A DNA stretch of 50,995 bases from a bacterium (lineage in GTDB: Bacteria; UBP6; UBA1177), in assembly GCA_022703485.1 (NCBI GenBank), contig JAKLDO010000010.1:1-50995 (forward strand), in the 5' to 3' direction. Every line of letters starts with the position of its first letter. The stretch's first letter is position 1. The notes below the pieces were generated by a model. It made no database searches and was not told where the DNA came from. It saw nothing but the letters and a program-made list of their open reading frames with translations. A program made the translations under genes and the position numbers. This document shows, one piece after another, positions 29,142-38,177 of this stretch.

Positions 29142-30284
29142 ATGAGAAAGATATTGGTTTTAATAGTGTTTTCCGTGTTTTGGTTGAATTTGTCGGCTGA
29201 TTCCTGTGCTCTTTCTGGTGATTTAACATCTGTTTCCGCATCTTTTTACTGGAATTATGGCGGAGATGGATGCTGGGTCACAAACAGTAAGTTTAATCAT
29301 ATCAAGCAGGTGTTATCTGATGGCTTGCGTTGCAAAATGAATTTAAAACCAAGAACAGACAATAATGGAATGGGAGACATTATTTATCATTCAAGTTGCG
29401 GATACGGTTCTCATCCAAATTATCCGTCAGCGAATAATGTTTTTAAAGTTATGCTGTATGGTTCAGATGGTATTCCTTCATACAGACTTAAAATTGAACC
29501 TTCATCGACAGCTGCTCAAAGAGCTGATAATATGCTCGTTAATGATGGATATATAGAGGCATGTGGCGAGTCTCAGAATTATGAATATACCTATGATTCC
29601 TTACTTGATTCCTCAGAAAATGGATCCGTTGTAACAACTGAATTCAAGACAGTGAGTGGATGTTACACATATAATTTATATAATACAATGTGGAACATTT
29701 ACTTTTTTCAAAATGTTGATAAGAAGGAGTTAAGATATATATTTTTTATGGGTCAATTAATTCCGGTTTATTTGTGGATTGATACTGAAACTTTAGGCAC
29801 CGATGTTTATAAACAATTTACTTCTTATCTTCCTAAATTTTTTGATGGTGGAGCTGATTCAAAATCAATTGAAGAAGGAGAGAAAGAAATCCAGAAAATA
29901 ATAGACTCTCATGAATTTGAAATTGTGCCGGATGTTCTTGAAGAAGGCATTGATAAATTTGCAATCAATATAAAAGTCTCTGATGATTATGATAAGGAAC
30001 TGAAAGACATTTTTCTTAAAACTGGAGACAAAGATACAGGAAATATGTCAATTGTCAGCACAATTATAAATGAATCAGCAGAATTCAGAGGTTTTGAAAT
30101 AGAAAGAGCAAGTATTGATATAGAAAAATCAGATTTTGCAAAAATGATTGAAAAGAAAATGATTCTTTCTATTAACGGATTCAAGGCAGATAATTTTAAA
30201 GATGCATGGGAAATGATAGAATATATTTTGTCAAACAAAATTGATGAAATGGTGGTTTCTGAAAAAATATTGGAAAAAGAATAA
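29142..30284 (+). CDS. Exported protein of unknown function with possible C-terminal PDZ-like region
   Basis: This 380-residue protein has a signal peptide (cleavage near Ala19). Residues 20-200 contain eight cysteines and many aromatics and are unlike anything I recognise. The end (about 320-365) contains Met-Ile-Leu-Ser-Ile-Asn-Gly-Phe-Lys-Ala followed by a helix, a pattern seen in PDZ domains. The gene is clearly richer in A and T than its neighbours. It is followed after 18 bases by a lipoprotein gene, so the two probably form an operon. There is neither a lipobox nor a C-terminal Gly-Cys-Ser motif, so it may be periplasmic or secreted. Confidence 0.6.
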   Translation: MRKILVLIVFSVFWLNLSADSCALSGDLTSVSASFYWNYGGDGCWVTNSKFNHIKQVLSDGLRCKMNLKPRTDNNGMGDIIYHSSCGYGSHPNYPSANNVFKVMLYGSDGIPSYRLKIEPSSTAAQRADNMLVNDGYIEACGESQNYEYTYDSLLDSSENGSVVTTEFKTVSGCYTYNLYNTMWNIYFFQNVDKKELRYIFFMGQLIPVYLWIDTETLGTDVYKQFTSYLPKFFDGGADSKSIEEGEKEIQKIIDSHEFEIVPDVLEEGIDKFAINIKVSDDYDKELKDIFLKTGDKDTGNMSIVSTIINESAEFRGFEIERASIDIEKSDFAKMIEKKMILSINGFKADNFKDAWEMIEYILSNKIDEMVVSEKILEKE

Positions 30285-30302
30285 TATCAAGGAGAACATA
30301 AA

Positions 30303-32141
30303 ATGAATCTGCCGACATTCCTTGTCACTCTTTTATCTTTTTTGCTGTTTTTTTCCTGTGAAGAAAACAACAATAATTTTTTGGATAGAGACCAGATATT
30401 GCAAGATGATGATATTGAAAATGCGGACTCAGATAAAGTTGAGTGTGAAAAAGATGAAAATTGCGGGGAAAATGAGGTGTGCGATCCTTATGGTGACTGT
30501 CTTTGTAATGCTGAGGAAGGTCTGTTTTTTAAATATGATGGCAAATGCATAAGTTTTTTTGAAGCAAACAGATTTTTTTGTAACGGACACGCCGGAATGA
30601 TTGATGTAAATCCTGAATTCAAAAAGGGACACTCTGCATTCATTGAAAAAGGAATGGAAACACAAATTATTTGCAGTACTTGTCTTTTAGGGTATGTCGG
30701 CAGATTTTGTGAGAAAAAAATAGAAGGATATAATGATTCAGTTATGGAACTCGACGAAAAGAGCAATAAAATTGATCTACCTTTCCCTAAACCTTATTGC
30801 AAAAAAGATTATGATTGTGTTGAAGGACTTTCATGTTTTGATGGATACTGTGAATGTCCTGGAGATGTTGAATTTAAGGAACCAGACATTGCATATCTGA
30901 TTTCTATGCATCTTGGATTATCTGAAGTAAAAAATATGTTTTTGGGAAAAGATCTTTTAAAAATCAAAGATTTTCAACTGGTTTTTTATGAAGACAGACC
31001 AGAGGATCTAACAAATCTGAGATGTCTCAGTAATGTAAGGAGCATGATTATTCCTGGATATGATAACTTACAAGATTTTACCGAAATCACCTATCTGAAA
31101 AAATTGCAGCATCTTGCAATTCTTCCTGGTCCAGACATTTCATGGATCTCCGAAATGGACAACCTTTTGTCTCTCGATTTGTCAATGGTTGATGCCGGAA
31201 CAACGGACTTGAGTTTTATTGATAATTTCAAATCAATAAACTCTATCGTCAAATTAGAGTTGATACTCTATTGTGGAAGTGGTAGTTGTGAAAATTACGA
31301 TTTATCTCCTATAAAAAAGATGAAAAATCTTACAAACTTTTCACTGATTAATTCAAAAGGAAGAATAGCAACAATTGATATGAATATCTTTTCTGAAATG
31401 AAACACCTTAGAGAAGTTTACATTCAGAATATTGAAGGCAATGTGAAGAATGTTGAGATGCTGAACGGATTGGTCGAGTTGAATGCATTGGGGATTAGAT
31501 CAACCGGATATGTGCTTGATAGTCTGAATAAAAATGAAAATCTGATTTCACTTGTAGTTTATGACGATGTTGTCACTGATAATATTGCCAAACATTTTCC
31601 CAACCTTCTTTATCTCACAATTGGTAATTTAGGAAAAAAAAATAATGTTAACATTCTTTCCGGACTAACCAAGCTTATAAAATTTAAAGTCGATAATGAT
31701 ATCGGCATAACTTACGAAGGACTTGATATGGTCTTATCGGAAATGGAACATCTTAATTTGCTGATGCTTTTCCCTTTGATGAAAAACAGTAATTTGAATC
31801 CATTGAGAAATATAAAGTATATTGAAACTTTGCAGTTTTATTCTGAAACCCATGATCACGAAATACAAGATCGTTCGTTTATAGAAAACCTTCTTTATCT
31901 TCACATTTATGATGACACTAGCGGGGAAACAGGAAGTGTATTCTCTTTTGTAAAAAATTGTGAAAATGGTGGAACATTTTGTCATAAAAAACCTGAAAAA
32001 TATATTGGTGGAATTCTGAATGAACAAGGTGAAAAAACAAAAATAATAAATCTTTTCAGCCCTTTGTTTGATTTGAATGCCGAAAACGATAATATTGAAT
32101 TTCTTAAGAAAAATAATGTTGACATAACTATAAGTGAATAG
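30303..32141 (+). CDS. Leucine-rich-repeat lipoprotein
   Basis: This 612-residue lipoprotein has a signal ending Leu-Phe-Phe-Ser-Cys at about 15-19. An acidic linker is followed by Cys-rich EGF-like segments (about 50-135 and 165-195), such as Cys-x5-Cys-Gly-x4-Val-Cys. Residues 230-590 contain irregular leucine-rich repeats of about 22-25 residues (Leu-x-x-Leu-x-x-Leu pattern), resembling internalin-type or bacterial LRR proteins. Such repeats usually bind proteins. The gene is strongly AT-rich and follows the 380-residue exported protein in a likely operon. The ribosome-binding site is AAGGAG. Confidence 0.68.
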   Translation: MNLPTFLVTLLSFLLFFSCEENNNNFLDRDQILQDDDIENADSDKVECEKDENCGENEVCDPYGDCLCNAEEGLFFKYDGKCISFFEANRFFCNGHAGMIDVNPEFKKGHSAFIEKGMETQIICSTCLLGYVGRFCEKKIEGYNDSVMELDEKSNKIDLPFPKPYCKKDYDCVEGLSCFDGYCECPGDVEFKEPDIAYLISMHLGLSEVKNMFLGKDLLKIKDFQLVFYEDRPEDLTNLRCLSNVRSMIIPGYDNLQDFTEITYLKKLQHLAILPGPDISWISEMDNLLSLDLSMVDAGTTDLSFIDNFKSINSIVKLELILYCGSGSCENYDLSPIKKMKNLTNFSLINSKGRIATIDMNIFSEMKHLREVYIQNIEGNVKNVEMLNGLVELNALGIRSTGYVLDSLNKNENLISLVVYDDVVTDNIAKHFPNLLYLTIGNLGKKNNVNILSGLTKLIKFKVDNDIGITYEGLDMVLSEMEHLNLLMLFPLMKNSNLNPLRNIKYIETLQFYSETHDHEIQDRSFIENLLYLHIYDDTSGETGSVFSFVKNCENGGTFCHKKPEKYIGGILNEQGEKTKIINLFSPLFDLNAENDNIEFLKKNNVDITISE

Positions 32142-32290
32142 GTAGAAAGTGTTATCGGTTTAAATCAAGCGGAGCTGTCCGGCAAATATCCATGAACATT
32201 TTCTTTTGTTTTCTTGATTTTAGTTTTTGCAGAGTGTAGAAGGCGATAGGCAGGTTTTTTTTATAATTCTTTGTATTAAGGAGAAAAGAT

Positions 32291-33484
32291 ATGAGATCCA
32301 TTTCGACAAGAGGAAAGGCGATGCCGCCGTCACCGATCAGGAAATTGAAACCTTATGATGACAGGGCCGCCGCGGCAGGAAGGACCGTTTATCACCTTAA
32401 CATCGGACAGCCTGACATAGAGACTCCTCCGCAGATGCTGGAAGTTCTCAAGAATATCGGAACAAAAATAATAGGTTACGGCCCGAGTCAGGGTATTCCG
32501 GAATATCAGGATGCGCTCATAAAATACTATGCAAAGCATGATATAAAGCTCGGAAGGGAGAACATAATCGTTACCACCGGCGGCAGTGAAGCTATAATCA
32601 TGGCGTTCACAGTATGCCTCAATGCCGGTGACGAAGTTCTCATTCCTGAACCTTTCTACACAAACTACAACGGCTTTGCCACTGCAACAGATGTCAAGGT
32701 CGTCCCGATCACTACAAAACTTGAAAATGACTGGGAGATCCCGCCTGTAAGTGAGATCGAGAAGCTCGTGACGGACCGTACCAGAGCGATAATGATATGC
32801 AACCCGAACAATCCTACAGGTAAAGTATATTCGAGGAGCGAACTTGCGAAGATAGTCGAACTTGCAATAAAAAAAGACCTGTTCATTTTTGCAGATGAAG
32901 TTTACAGAGAGTTCATTTTCAACAGCGAGAAACATGTCAGTCTGCTGAGCTTTGAAGAGGCTAAAGACAGAGTTGTCATGATGGACTCGATCTCAAAGAG
33001 GTTCTCCTCATGCGGAGCGAGGATCGGTGCTTTTGTAAGCTATAACTGCGACATAATGAAAGCGGCGCTCGCATACGGACAGGCAAGACTGTGTCCTCCG
33101 ACTATCGATCAGATCATGGCGGTAAAATCAGTCGACCTCGACGAATCATACTACAAACAGGTCGTAGGTGAATATCAGAAAAGAAGAGATGTCGTCGTCA
33201 AGGCTCTCGCTCAGATGGAAGGGGTGGAATACAGAATTCCCAACGGTGCTTTTTACATAATAATCAAACTTCCGGTGAAGAATGCCGAAGATTTCGTAAT
33301 ATGGCTTCTGACCGATTTCCATGTTGATAATGAAACGGTTATGCTCGCTCCTGCGGAAGGGTTCTATTCAACTCCGGGACTCGGCAGAAACGAAGCAAGG
33401 ATTGCTTTTGTTCTAAATGAGCAGAAGACCGAAAAGGCTATGATGATACTTAAGAAAGGTCTTGAGAAATATAAGACTCTCTGA
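32291..33484 (+). CDS. Class I/II aminotransferase, aspartate-aminotransferase-like
   Basis: This 397-residue PLP enzyme has the fold-type I signatures Asn-Pro-Asn-Asn-Pro-Thr-Gly near 173, Asp-Glu-Val-Tyr near 201, and the catalytic lysine in Ser-Ile-Ser-Lys236-Arg-Phe. It resembles the AspC/Ib-type aminotransferases that convert aspartate and 2-oxoglutarate, though other amino acids are possible. AAGGAG lies eight bases before the ATG. It stands alone between the leucine-rich lipoprotein and the tandem surface proteins, so context adds nothing to the substrate call. Confidence 0.88.
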   Translation: MRSISTRGKAMPPSPIRKLKPYDDRAAAAGRTVYHLNIGQPDIETPPQMLEVLKNIGTKIIGYGPSQGIPEYQDALIKYYAKHDIKLGRENIIVTTGGSEAIIMAFTVCLNAGDEVLIPEPFYTNYNGFATATDVKVVPITTKLENDWEIPPVSEIEKLVTDRTRAIMICNPNNPTGKVYSRSELAKIVELAIKKDLFIFADEVYREFIFNSEKHVSLLSFEEAKDRVVMMDSISKRFSSCGARIGAFVSYNCDIMKAALAYGQARLCPPTIDQIMAVKSVDLDESYYKQVVGEYQKRRDVVVKALAQMEGVEYRIPNGAFYIIIKLPVKNAEDFVIWLLTDFHVDNETVMLAPAEGFYSTPGLGRNEARIAFVLNEQKTEKAMMILKKGLEKYKTL

Positions 33485-33491
33485 TATTAGC

Positions 33492-33520
33492 TTGATTTTT
33501 TTTTAATTTATCATTAGAAT
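33492..33520 (+). promoter_or_regulatory. Promoter of the first tandem surface-protein gene
   Basis: TTGATT (33492-33497) and TAGAAT (33515-33520) are 17 bases apart. The start codon is at 33594. Confidence 0.4.
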
Positions 33521-33593
33521 CCGCCAATGTCGGTGTATGTGAAGGTACCACATAAAAACGGAATATTGTCATATAGTTGAATCAGGAGGGAAC

Positions 33594-36500
33594 ATGGTAA
33601 GGTTGAGATTTGCAGTATTTTTCATTCTGGCGCTTTCTGTATCTTCGCTCAGTGCCGAGATATACGGAAAGATGATCGGCGGAGAACCCTATGCGAGCTG
33701 GGAGGACGGCGGTCAGGACTTTTTTGTCATGTTCAACTCGAACATCGATAACCAGATAACAATGCTTGATGACGACCCTGAGAACCCGCAGGGTGATACA
33801 TGTGTCACTGAGAGTGTTTTCACCCTTACAGATTTCCATATTCCCGAAGACGCAATAATTGAGAAAGCATATCTTGTCTGGATGGGAGCTGTCGATCCTT
33901 CTAAGCTTGATCAGCCTACAGACAACAGCGTAAAACTTAAATTCACACAGAGCACAGAAAACCCCGTAACTTACGAACAGGTCATAACTGTCGGTGAAAC
34001 AGGCAAACTTCTCAGTGAAGGCGATGAAGATACTGAAAAAACCTTCGAATTTGAAAGTATCACTTTTACAGATGATGTGACCATCGGATGCTCTGAATCC
34101 AGCATAGGTTCAACACTGGCGGACCAGAACCTCGGATATTTCACATACCGCGCCGATATAACGGATTTCTTCACAAGTGTCATGGAGGCTAATGCCGCCG
34201 CTGAAAAGAGCGAAGAGAAAATGTTCTACGGCGATTATACTTTCAGCGATCTTGAATGTACTGAGAGCGATCATTACCGTTGCAAAACAACAATGGTAAG
34301 TGCGTGGTCGGTATTTTTCGTCTACCGTTCAAAGAATATAAGACCCAAAAAGATATATTTCTACAACGGACTAGCATTCGTTCAGGGAGACAAATCTATT
34401 GCTCAGGTCAGCGGTTTTGAACTTCCGAAATTCCCGGTTGTCCGTCTTACCAGCATGATAGCTGAAGGCGACCCTAAACTTGTTGAACCGAGTCTTCCGC
34501 CGGAAGGTATTTTCCTTCAGGGTGAGGGAGCGTCAAGCAAGTTCAGGCTGTACAATGACTGCAATCTGCTCATGGGAACATATGTCGAGATATTCAATTC
34601 AATATCATCTATCGTAAACTGGAATCCGGATGCCGCGACAGAGGACAAGATCAAATGTGTTTCAGGTCCTGATGATGCAACAATGAATTTCGGTATAGAC
34701 GTTGATACTTTCCTTCTTGACAGTGAAACGAACATCAATCTTCAGGAACATTTGAAGAAAGGTAACACAGCGATGGACATTTCGCTTTCGGTCAACCAGG
34801 ACGCCATATTCACGAACTTCATGGTTCTTTCGGTCGACAACAAAGGTTCCAATTTCGATATTCCGCCGGAAGCCAGTGATACGACAAAATCAAAACTGAA
34901 CTTCCCGCTTGACAGAGAGAAACATTTCTGTGCATGCGGCTCTGACGATGATGGAAAGGAGCCTGATTATTATTGCGAAACTGTTTCCAGTTCAAGAGAA
35001 TTCTACTACTTCATCAAGGTTCAGGACTGGGGCGACGAAGATGCTGAAGATGTAGTGGTCACAGATGAGCTTGACAAACAGCTTGAATATATAGCAGGTT
35101 CAACTGAAATGGCTACTCAATATGATTCTGAAACCGATACATATGTTGACTGGACTGTAATTCCTGACAAGAATGGCGGGGTGTTCCCTCTTTCCGGGAC
35201 AGGTTACAAAGTCAGTTCCAAAATGGTCAATTGCGATGAAAACAACTGGTCCTGCACTGATACAGTACTTATAAGATATAAAGTCAAACCGAAGGCCGGA
35301 ACTTCAAAGAACTATGTTTTCAACAACATGGCGACCATAAAGGATAAGAAAAGCGAAGAGGCTTATAAGACCAACCTTTCCTACCCGCTCAAATTGAAAC
35401 CCACAAAGTGTGTCACCGATACCCAGTGCCCTTCTCCCACACCCGAAATGTGCGGCGGGACCAATACGCCGAAAACATGCGGAGAAGGAATAGGCGTATG
35501 TCCTGACGGATATATGTGTCAGGAATTCACCTGTGTTGATGATCCGGCAAAAACATGTTTCAATTCCACAGCGGATTTTGCAATAGGCAAAAACTCGCCT
35601 CAGTCGGAAGGTACCGAGATAATCGTTCCCAAGGACAATGATGGCGAACTGCTCACAGTAGGTCAGTTCACAGTAATGGTCAACAATTGCGGAGAGGATA
35701 AATTTTTCAATCTTGACTCTGTCGTTGTTCACATTAATACAGACAGTGACAAAAATTTCTCTTTCAAGGACCTTGAGCTGATACATGACGCGAACGGCAA
35801 CGGCGTTGCTGATGCAGATGATCAGATCATTGCCACAAATCAGATCACAACAAACTATGTAAAATTCTTCATAAATAATAACAAACCTTTTGAAGATAAG
35901 AAAAAGTATCTGGGCAAGACCCTGAACTATTTCCTTGTAAGAACCAAACTTGACTACAACTCCGAAGAGATTCCCAGAAATACGACTTTCAATTTCTATA
36001 TTGAGTCGGAAACATCCATATCAATAAGCGATCAGGGAACGACACTGGTATCTGCCGGTGAAGCTGAATTTGCAAAGTTCATGCTTGAGCCGACTGGAGA
36101 TTTCTTTATCGTGACAGTCGGTCCTAAAGATGCTCCGGTCCCCGGTATTGATACAATGAACAATGATATTCCGGTTCTTCAGCTCAAGACAAAAGCGGTA
36201 AAAAGAGCTAACAGCATTACAAAGTTCACAGTTAAAGTTCCTGTGAGCGGCGGTTATGTCAAATTCGGTGAAGAGAACGGCATAGAAGGCATTTCGCTTT
36301 GGATAGACAGCGACAAAGACGGTGTGGGTAATGTTAAAGTTGCCGAGATGACCAGTTTCGATGCTGTTACGAGCTCTGTAATTTTCGAGAATTTCATACA
36401 GCCTCTTTCTTATCTTGAAGGTGAGGAGAAATATCTCGTTGTCAATGTCGATTTTGATATGGTCAAGAGATCCGACGGAACTGTGATGGCAGGGAAAATA

Positions 36501-36752
36501 GAGATCCCGACAGCTGGCATAAAAGTGTCTGACACCAGCGCAACTGTTATTGAGCTTCCCATCAAATCGAAAGAATTCGCATTTGAATGCAAGGAAGGAG
36601 ATATCTGCCCCGAGCCGCCTAAAGAGGAGGACGGATGCTCATGCTCCACAGTGAGTGTGGATCAGAACGACATAACGATGTCACTTATATTTGCAATACT
36701 TGTACTTCTCGGAGCTCTCAAGGGTCTTTATTCTTTGAGAAAAAATTCATAG
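33594..36752 (+). CDS. Tandem surface-protein family member 1, with C-terminal GCSC-TM anchor
   Basis: This 1052-residue protein has a signal peptide (about 1-22). It then has an N-terminal conserved domain (about 23-420), a DUF11-like domain around 460-600 containing Leu-Glu-Tyr-Ile-Ala-Gly-Ser-Thr, and a short Cys-rich segment (about 600-655). Next is a two-part C-terminal module that begins Ile-Gly-Lys-Asn-Ser-Pro near 663 and includes calcium-loop-like Asp-Ala-Asn-Gly-Asn-Gly and Asp-Ser-Asp-Lys-Asp-Gly. It ends Asp-Gly-Cys-Ser-Cys-Ser, a hydrophobic helix and a basic tail. The layout matches a MYXO-CTERM-like sorting signal. The same design is seen in the genes at 38178 and 41295. The function is unknown. 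A cell-surface or appendage protein is inferred. Confidence 0.78.
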   Translation: MVRLRFAVFFILALSVSSLSAEIYGKMIGGEPYASWEDGGQDFFVMFNSNIDNQITMLDDDPENPQGDTCVTESVFTLTDFHIPEDAIIEKAYLVWMGAVDPSKLDQPTDNSVKLKFTQSTENPVTYEQVITVGETGKLLSEGDEDTEKTFEFESITFTDDVTIGCSESSIGSTLADQNLGYFTYRADITDFFTSVMEANAAAEKSEEKMFYGDYTFSDLECTESDHYRCKTTMVSAWSVFFVYRSKNIRPKKIYFYNGLAFVQGDKSIAQVSGFELPKFPVVRLTSMIAEGDPKLVEPSLPPEGIFLQGEGASSKFRLYNDCNLLMGTYVEIFNSISSIVNWNPDAATEDKIKCVSGPDDATMNFGIDVDTFLLDSETNINLQEHLKKGNTAMDISLSVNQDAIFTNFMVLSVDNKGSNFDIPPEASDTTKSKLNFPLDREKHFCACGSDDDGKEPDYYCETVSSSREFYYFIKVQDWGDEDAEDVVVTDELDKQLEYIAGSTEMATQYDSETDTYVDWTVIPDKNGGVFPLSGTGYKVSSKMVNCDENNWSCTDTVLIRYKVKPKAGTSKNYVFNNMATIKDKKSEEAYKTNLSYPLKLKPTKCVTDTQCPSPTPEMCGGTNTPKTCGEGIGVCPDGYMCQEFTCVDDPAKTCFNSTADFAIGKNSPQSEGTEIIVPKDNDGELLTVGQFTVMVNNCGEDKFFNLDSVVVHINTDSDKNFSFKDLELIHDANGNGVADADDQIIATNQITTNYVKFFINNNKPFEDKKKYLGKTLNYFLVRTKLDYNSEEIPRNTTFNFYIESETSISISDQGTTLVSAGEAEFAKFMLEPTGDFFIVTVGPKDAPVPGIDTMNNDIPVLQLKTKAVKRANSITKFTVKVPVSGGYVKFGEENGIEGISLWIDSDKDGVGNVKVAEMTSFDAVTSSVIFENFIQPLSYLEGEEKYLVVNVDFDMVKRSDGTVMAGKIEIPTAGIKVSDTSATVIELPIKSKEFAFECKEGDICPEPPKEEDGCSCSTVSVDQNDITMSLIFAILVLLGALKGLYSLRKNS

Positions 36753-36774
36753 AAGCATTTTTTAATTCCAATCT

Positions 36775-36802
36775 TTGACAAACACCTTTCAATATGTAGT
36801 AT
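36775..36802 (+). promoter_or_regulatory. Promoter of the second tandem gene
   Basis: Consensus TTGACA (36775-36780) and TAGTAT (36797-36802) are 16 bases apart. The start codon is at 36839. Confidence 0.5.
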
Positions 36803-36838
36803 CATCACCAGTGTTGATTTTAAGTGTGGAGACCATCA

Positions 36839-38080
36839 ATGAAAAAACTGGTTGTAATTATTGTTTCTGCTGTACTTTATTTTAATCTGACAGCTGTCGA
36901 CTGGAGCTGCGAAAGCCCTGATGACTGCTCGGAAGGAATGGATTGCAAAGATAATTCATGCATCGTGACAACGAGCACTTTTTCAACTTATGCCGCTGTC
37001 ACTGTAACCGCTGGATTGAAAAATCCCAACTCACTCGGATCGAAAAGGATCTTTGTTGAGCATCCGGCAAAGGACATTGTTCTGGGACAGCTTGCGGTAA
37101 ATGCGTATAATGGCGGCGATGAAGGGAAAAGATTCCTTCTTAAAGAGCTCAATGCTGTAGTGATACTTTCAAGTACACTGATTGCTCCTGAGAACATGAG
37201 GCTTGTTTATGACAGCAACGGAAACGGCCTTTTTGACAGTTCTGAACAGGTTGTCGGGACTAATATTTCTGAAACGGCAGGCAAGGTTCAGTTCGAGCTC
37301 GGCAAGAAAACGGCATCTTACAAAATGAATACAGCCGAGAATTTCCTTATTGTGGGGGATTTTTCTATGGGACAGGCTGTTGAGAAGATCTGGGAGTTCG
37401 GAATGGAGTTCAGACCTTTTCAGGGGAGTGAAGAACAGATAAAGGTCACTAATGCAGGCGATGTGGCTGTGGCGTCACTTCCTGACAAAGTTACGCTGCC
37501 GAGATTCGCATTCGAACCGGAGAAAGGGTATTTCCTTTTTGCATCGGGAAGATATTTTCCCGCCGCTCCGTCATGGAGGGATATGAACAAAGAACAGAAT
37601 ATTATGCATCTGTCGGTAAAAGCGCTTGACGGCGGGAATTCAGTGAAAAGCATATCTGTAAGGCTCAACGGGAACATAGTTTCATACGGTAACGGTGTGA
37701 AAAAAATGTCACTTTACATAGATTCCGACGGTGACGGTGACGGTGATGAACTGATCTCGGAACAGGCTGATTTCCAGATGCCTGTACAGCTTGTTAAGTT
37801 CGATGTGCCGGCAGGAAAGGCCGATCTGGCTCAAGGTGAAGAGAAATATCTTGTCATAAAAGCTGATATTGAGCTGTATAACGGACAGACAACGCTTTTC
37901 TATATCAACGAAAATGATGTGGTTCTTTCAACATATAAACTTTTTGCCGGTCTTCCGGTAAGCACCGGAGAGTTCAAGTACAGCTGTGATGAAACTGACA
38001 GCGAGTGCAATCCTGCTCCTTCAGAGGAAGAGGAGGCGGTTGATGATGAAGGAGGCTGCAGTCTTTTATTTATTGATTAA
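36839..38080 (+). CDS. Short tandem-family member containing only the C-terminal module
   Basis: This 413-residue protein starts at the ATG at 36839, preceded by GGAG; a GTG at 36824 is less likely. A signal peptide ends near residue 19 and a small Cys-rich segment follows. From about residue 45 it aligns with the C-terminal third of its 1000-residue neighbours: the Ile-Val-Leu-Gly-Gln-Leu segment, Asp-Ser-Asn-Gly-Asn-Gly-Leu-Phe, Phe-Glu-Pro-Glu-Lys-Gly-Tyr, the Asp-Ser-Asp-Gly-Asp-Gly-Asp loop and Glu-Glu-Lys-Tyr-Leu-Val. The large N-terminal and DUF11-like domains are missing. It ends Gly-Gly-Cys-Ser-Leu-Leu-Phe-Ile-Asp after an acidic stretch, with no membrane helix. It may be a secreted partner of the large paralogs. 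Confidence 0.72.
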   Translation: MKKLVVIIVSAVLYFNLTAVDWSCESPDDCSEGMDCKDNSCIVTTSTFSTYAAVTVTAGLKNPNSLGSKRIFVEHPAKDIVLGQLAVNAYNGGDEGKRFLLKELNAVVILSSTLIAPENMRLVYDSNGNGLFDSSEQVVGTNISETAGKVQFELGKKTASYKMNTAENFLIVGDFSMGQAVEKIWEFGMEFRPFQGSEEQIKVTNAGDVAVASLPDKVTLPRFAFEPEKGYFLFASGRYFPAAPSWRDMNKEQNIMHLSVKALDGGNSVKSISVRLNGNIVSYGNGVKKMSLYIDSDGDGDGDELISEQADFQMPVQLVKFDVPAGKADLAQGEEKYLVIKADIELYNGQTTLFYINENDVVLSTYKLFAGLPVSTGEFKYSCDETDSECNPAPSEEEEAVDDEGGCSLLFID

Positions 38081-38099
38081 AAATATTTCTTATATCTGA

Positions 38100-38127
38100 T
38101 TGACAAAAAATGACGATTGTTTATCAT
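38100..38127 (+). promoter_or_regulatory. Promoter of the third tandem gene
   Basis: Consensus TTGACA (38100-38105) and TATCAT (38122-38127) are 16 bases apart. The start codon is at 38178. Confidence 0.55.
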
Positions 38128-38177
38128 AAGCCATTGTGTTGTTGTAACGACTTTCAACAGTTATTTTGAGGTGTGTG

